Positions 61,701 through 64,000 of a stretch of 64,000 bases of DNA are shown piece by piece. The notes beneath the pieces are model-generated. The model saw only the letters and a program-made list of their open reading frames with translations. It was not told the origin of the DNA and did not search any database. A program made the translations under genes and the position numbers. Each line of letters starts with the position of its first letter. Position 1 is the first letter of the stretch. The DNA is from CAWDMC01 sp963803295 (GTDB lineage: Bacteria > Acidobacteriota > Terriglobia > UBA7540), in the NCBI GenBank assembly GCA_963803295.1, contig CAWDMC010000010.1, forward strand, positions 62,001-126,000, written 5' to 3'.

Positions 61701-62059
61701 CGAAGCAAGCAGTGGTGCCGCTGGCCGCATCTGTCGCCGAATTCAAGAAGAAACTGGCTGCGATTCTGGAAAGCCCGCCCACAACCGGCGCACCGGCCCC
61801 GCCGGCACTCAATACGGTGAGCGGAGCGGTGGGAGGACTCTACGGAGCCATAGAGAGCGTTGACGCGGCCCCAACCAACTCGCAGCTGGCAGCCCTCGAA
61901 ACGGCCGAAAGTGATTTTGCCACAGTGATGAAGCGCTGGAATGAAATCAAGACGACGGATCTCGCCTCCCTCAATCAGCAGATCCGCCGCGCCAAACTGC
62001 CCGAACTCCGCATCGAGCCCAAACCACTGTCTGAAGAGGATCCGGAGAATCTGGAGTAG
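58793..62059 (+). CDS. secreted sortilin/VPS10-like BNR-repeat protein
   Basis: The 1088-residue protein has a Sec signal (ALACALMVSLAALLNAE) and a repeated BNR/Asp-box pattern in the first 700 residues: GGVWKSDDYGRTWNPIF, YKSVDGGKTWRHLG, FRSTDGGETWQKVL, YKSTDSGSTWRQLT, YRSDDAGETWQRIT, WRSEDGGKTWTGL, FKTIDGGHSWQSI and more. The S/T-x-D-x-G-x-x-W core forms beta-propeller blades, probably ten as in sortilin. A helical/beta C-terminal region (about 800-1088) follows with a flexible P/A linker. Such proteins are abundant in acidobacteria; their ligand or substrate is unknown and a hydrolase activity is not shown. It diverges from the PLP enzyme gene and has an AGGAGG Shine-Dalgarno. Confidence 0.85.
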   Translation: MEIRRLALACALMVSLAALLNAEQYPESLYQEMRWRLIGPFRGGRTRAATGVPSQPNVFYMGQVNGGVWKSDDYGRTWNPIFDSQATQSIGAIAVAASDPKIIYVASGEGLQRPDLSVGDGIYKSVDGGKTWRHLGLRDGQQIPALVIDPRDPNRLWAAVLGHPYGPNPERGIFRSTDGGETWQKVLAKDENTGGSDVEMDPSNPDVLYACLWRARQGPWEDGNSYGGAGGGVYKSTDSGSTWRQLTKGLPDDLVQANVAIAASQPTRVYATVATSHETGSYTSGAGLGVYRSDDAGETWQRITTDPRPALRIGGGDLPVPKVDPKNPDVLYSTSIVTWRSEDGGKTWTGLRGAPGGDDYQNIWINPVNPDIILLVSDQGALVSVNRGLTWSSWYNQPTAQMYHVITDNRFPYWVYGGQQESGSVGVASRGNDGEITMREWHPVGVIEYGYVAPDPLDPDIVYGAGRSAVTKFHWSTGQVQSVTPNLLPSDKYRTERTEPILFSPVDPHVLYYAANVLFKTIDGGHSWQSISPDLARPHDGVPASLGDLAAKDPKAEMQRGAIYALAPSFHDLNTIWAGTDDGLIWITRDGGMNWKDITPPSLTPWSKVTQISASHFDKDTAWASVSRFRIDDLHPYIYRTRNGGRTWQLLVDGLPANAPVDTVREDPVRQGLLFAGTENAVWVSFDDGDHWQSLQLNLPRTSMRDLWIHDHDLIVATHGRSFWILDDITPLRQISAAVANSDAYLFEPAPAYRVRRDTNTDTPMPPDEPAGKNPPDGAVIDYYLRSPAASTAGVSAAPSHNTAGILPAGQVTLEILDRNGKLVRRYSSTDEPGEPEAKLRKTLQIPLYWLRPPQILSGGPGMHRFVWDLHYAPPETAQHGYPISAVPHDTPRYPLGPSALPGEYTVRLTANGQRYSALLWVKMDPRVKVSAAEIQQQFDMAMRLLAMVNSSYEATAEARSLSDSLEKLSKQAVVPLAASVAEFKKKLAAILESPPTTGAPAPPALNTVSGAVGGLYGAIESVDAAPTNSQLAALETAESDFATVMKRWNEIKTTDLASLNQQIRRAKLPELRIEPKPLSEEDPENLE

Positions 62060-62285
62060 GAAAATGACCCCGATAAGCAGTGAGATGTTCGATAACTAGA
62101 CACTTGTGGTTCTCGGCTGACTTGAGCAGAAAGGAAGCATGCAGACCAACTCTTCCTGAGTGCCGGCCTGCCGTCGAGGGTCGAATGGCAAGAATTTTGC
62201 AGTTGGGCGTTGTTGATCTTTCGGTGAGATATTTTTGGTAGTCAGCAGACATACCGAAATTCGATTTTCGGATATTGGAGACCGT

Positions 62286-63536
62286 GTGAGAGCAGACGAC
62301 AGATTAATCGTGGGACTGATCTCAGGGACTTCACTCGATGGAGTGGATGCCGCCCTGGTCCACGTTAGCGGCGATGCCCGCACCCCTCAGGTTCAGCTCA
62401 TGGCTTTCCTCACCTGGCCCTACCCGCGAAAGATACGGGCTCGTCTGCTGGCGGTCGCGGGCGGGCAACCCATGCCGGGTGGCGAGATCAGCGAGCTGAA
62501 CTTTCTGGTAGGCGAGTGCTTTGGCCGAGCCGTTTTGGAAGTATGCGGCAAGGGAGGAATTCGCAGTGAGTCACTTCAAGCGATCGGCTCGCACGGCCAG
62601 ACGATTTTTCACCGTGGCAAGTCCAAAGGCGGTACTTGCAGCACCTTGCAGATTGGTGAAGCGGCGGTGATTGCAGAGTGGACGGGTGCTCCGGTTGTCT
62701 CCGATTTCCGCACTGCTGATCTTGCCGCGCGAGGGCAAGGCGCTCCTTTGGTACCTCTGCTGGATTATCTCCTGCTTGCCGAGCCCGAAAGGGCCACCGT
62801 GGCTCTGAATATCGGGGGAATTGCTAACGTTACCGTAGTCCCGGCCGGTGCCAGCCGGGAGCAGGTTTTCGGATTTGACACCGGCCCAGGCAACATGGTG
62901 ATCGACGGATTAGTACGCCATGCGAGCCGCGGCCGACGACAGTACGATGCCGAAGGGAGCGGCGCCGCACGAGGCCGTGTGATCGAACCCTTACTCGAGG
63001 CAGCGCTCGGCCTGCCCTTCTTCGGCGAACGCCCGCCCAAGAGCGCCGGGCGGGAGGAGTTCGGACAGGAGTTCCTGGACCAATACTTCCTTAAGGTTGG
63101 AAACCGTCTGGAGAATCTGCTCAGGACGGCGACAGAACTAACCGCCCGAAGCATTGCCGGGGCTCTCCGACGTTTCGTCTTACCCAAGACAGCAGCGCGA
63201 AAACCGGATTCAGGGTCACCCCGGTCTCCGGCGCTCCTGGTCGTCTCCGGCGGGGGAGCTCACAACCTGCTGCTGATCACCAGAATTTGCGAGCTGCTCC
63301 CGGAAATGGAGATCCATCGGTCGGACGATTTCGGACTTCCCGTCGACGCCAAGGAAGCGATCGCGTTCGCGCTTCTGGCCGATCACACGTTGCACGGTCT
63401 GGCAGGCAACTTGCCCAGTGTGACCGGGGCAAGAAGGGCCGTAGTGCTGGGGAAGATCTCAAGGCCTGGCCAAAAGTCAGTGGCGCATTACAAGGGTCGC
63501 CTGCGGCTGAACACTGATCAACACGGACGACACTGA
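62286..63536 (+). CDS. anmK: anhydro-N-acetylmuramic acid kinase
   Basis: AnmK phosphorylates 1,6-anhydro-MurNAc during recycling of cell-wall muropeptides. GLISGTSLDGVDAALVHVSG is the N-terminal signature, followed by GSHGQTIFH, AVIAEWTGAPVVSDFRTADLAARGQGAPL, ALNIGGIANVT, GFDTGPGNMVIDG and the C-terminal VVSGGGAHN, all family marks. GTG 62286 has GGAG at good spacing and starts at RADDRLIVGL; a TTG at 62235 is in frame. No murQ or other recycling gene is visible nearby, so it stands alone after the BNR protein. Confidence 0.94.
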   Translation: MRADDRLIVGLISGTSLDGVDAALVHVSGDARTPQVQLMAFLTWPYPRKIRARLLAVAGGQPMPGGEISELNFLVGECFGRAVLEVCGKGGIRSESLQAIGSHGQTIFHRGKSKGGTCSTLQIGEAAVIAEWTGAPVVSDFRTADLAARGQGAPLVPLLDYLLLAEPERATVALNIGGIANVTVVPAGASREQVFGFDTGPGNMVIDGLVRHASRGRRQYDAEGSGAARGRVIEPLLEAALGLPFFGERPPKSAGREEFGQEFLDQYFLKVGNRLENLLRTATELTARSIAGALRRFVLPKTAARKPDSGSPRSPALLVVSGGGAHNLLLITRICELLPEMEIHRSDDFGLPVDAKEAIAFALLADHTLHGLAGNLPSVTGARRAVVLGKISRPGQKSVAHYKGRLRLNTDQHGRH

Positions 63537-63620
63537 AGGATCGCCAGCTACAGTGAGAGCACCACTCTGCTGCGGAGCTCTAGGAGTGGCGTTTGAGGTT
63601 CCTTAACTTAATCCTCCGTA

Positions 63621-64000
63621 TCATCCCTTGTATCCGAGAAAGGTCAAGGAGGTCACGAGCAGTTCGCGGATGGAATAAAGGGTACGGTCCAAAGCGTCAG
63701 CCTCGATTGGACTCTCAGGATCGGGGGAACCGTAGGCGGTGATCCCGCGAGCGGAGAACATCTTTTTGATACGGAAGAGATGAAAGCCGTCGCTCACCAC
63801 GATGCAGGCAGAGGTGTGCCGCTCCTTCAGCAACTTGACCACGGCCTGTACGCTCGCGTAGGTGGTCTCGCTTTGAGCGTCGGCGATGATGCTGTTTGCG
63901 TCCAGGCCCTTCTGGACCAAATAGTCCAGGGCGACGCCGGCTTCGGTAAAGTGGGGATCGCCGCCGCTGCCTCCGGTGGTAATCACCAGGGGCGCCAGTC
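63621..64000 (-). CDS. YdcF/SanA-like DUF218 protein, N-terminus off the right edge
   Basis: The reading frame is open to the last bases of the window, so the start lies beyond 64000. The visible 126 residues contain LVITTGGSGGDPHFTEAGVALDYLVQKGL, AQSETTYASVQAVVKLLKER and IVVSDGFHLFRIKKMFSARG, the conserved DUF218 core (ElyC/SanA/YdcF family). The family is linked to envelope integrity and lipid-carrier metabolism, but its reaction is unclear. The C-terminus (LYSIRELLVTSLTFLGYKG) is complete. It converges on anmK with about 85 bases between. Confidence 0.85.
   Translation of the reverse strand, partial: LAPLVITTGGSGGDPHFTEAGVALDYLVQKGLDANSIIADAQSETTYASVQAVVKLLKERHTSACIVVSDGFHLFRIKKMFSARGITAYGSPDPESPIEADALDRTLYSIRELLVTSLTFLGYKG

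Noticed and set aside
1..64000. CRISPR arrays, transposases or prophage genes
   Set aside because: No repeat-spacer array with constant unit and no transposase or phage structural gene was recognised; the repeats found are palindromes or short tandem arrays.

Overview
The window looks like a chromosomal piece of a GC-rich, Gram-negative soil-type bacterium, most probably an acidobacterium (Acidobacteriota, Terriglobia-like). The reasons are outer-membrane systems (TolC/RND efflux, OmpA, AsmA), many Tat- or Sec-exported enzymes, a UpxY-type NusG paralogue, a long sortilin-like BNR/VPS10 protein, and a scattered imperfect palindrome of a type I recall from acidobacterial intergenic regions. This assignment is inference; no rRNA gene is present.

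Layout. 1-1732: minus-strand AsmA-family protein (cut by the left edge) and a secreted lipocalin-like protein. 2267-8772: tripartite efflux operon (TolC, adaptor, RND permease in two frames). 9057-11473: minus-strand B12-binding radical SAM enzyme (frameshifted) and exported MsrB. 11724-23482: housekeeping block (small membrane ORF, miaA, hfq, hflX, gamma carbonic anhydrase, hisS, aspS, mutL), interrupted between hisS and aspS by a lone PD-(D/E)XK nuclease-like gene and followed after aspS by a DUF2442 gene. 23846-26470: Tat-exported glycosidase-like protein. 27055-35801: two convergent operons with unusual content. The plus-strand one carries three small proteins (beta-sandwich, repeat-rich, His/Cys-rich); the minus-strand one carries a two-module helical protein with a beta-sandwich tail, coupled by a 4-base overlap to a KS-AT-KR-ACP-methyltransferase polyketide synthase. 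36162-42566: OmpA-like protein, LysE-type exporter, sugar epimerase, polysaccharide deacetylase, glycolipid-type glycosyltransferase, truB. 42907-46362: DUF3500 protein and CehA/McbA-type metallohydrolase. 46504-51551: orphan tRNA 3' end, UpxY antiterminator, glmS, SPOR protein, response regulator. 51642-64000: OPT transporter, YqeY, enolase-superfamily enzyme, M48 protease, Cys/Met PLP enzyme, BNR protein, anmK, and a YdcF/SanA-like protein cut by the right edge.

The strongest candidate for something undescribed is the 27-36 kb pair of operons. Three of its four accessory proteins seem to end in the same kind of beta-sandwich, one carries a poly-His/poly-Cys segment, and one carries a duplicated helical module. 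None has a recognisable enzyme motif, yet they sit against a complete PKS.

A second window-wide pattern concerns data quality. Up to eight genes are broken by the same kind of event, a +1 shift that removing a single base from a CCC, GGG or A run would repair. This looks more like homopolymer over-calling than true gene decay, so the split genes here should be read as probably intact.
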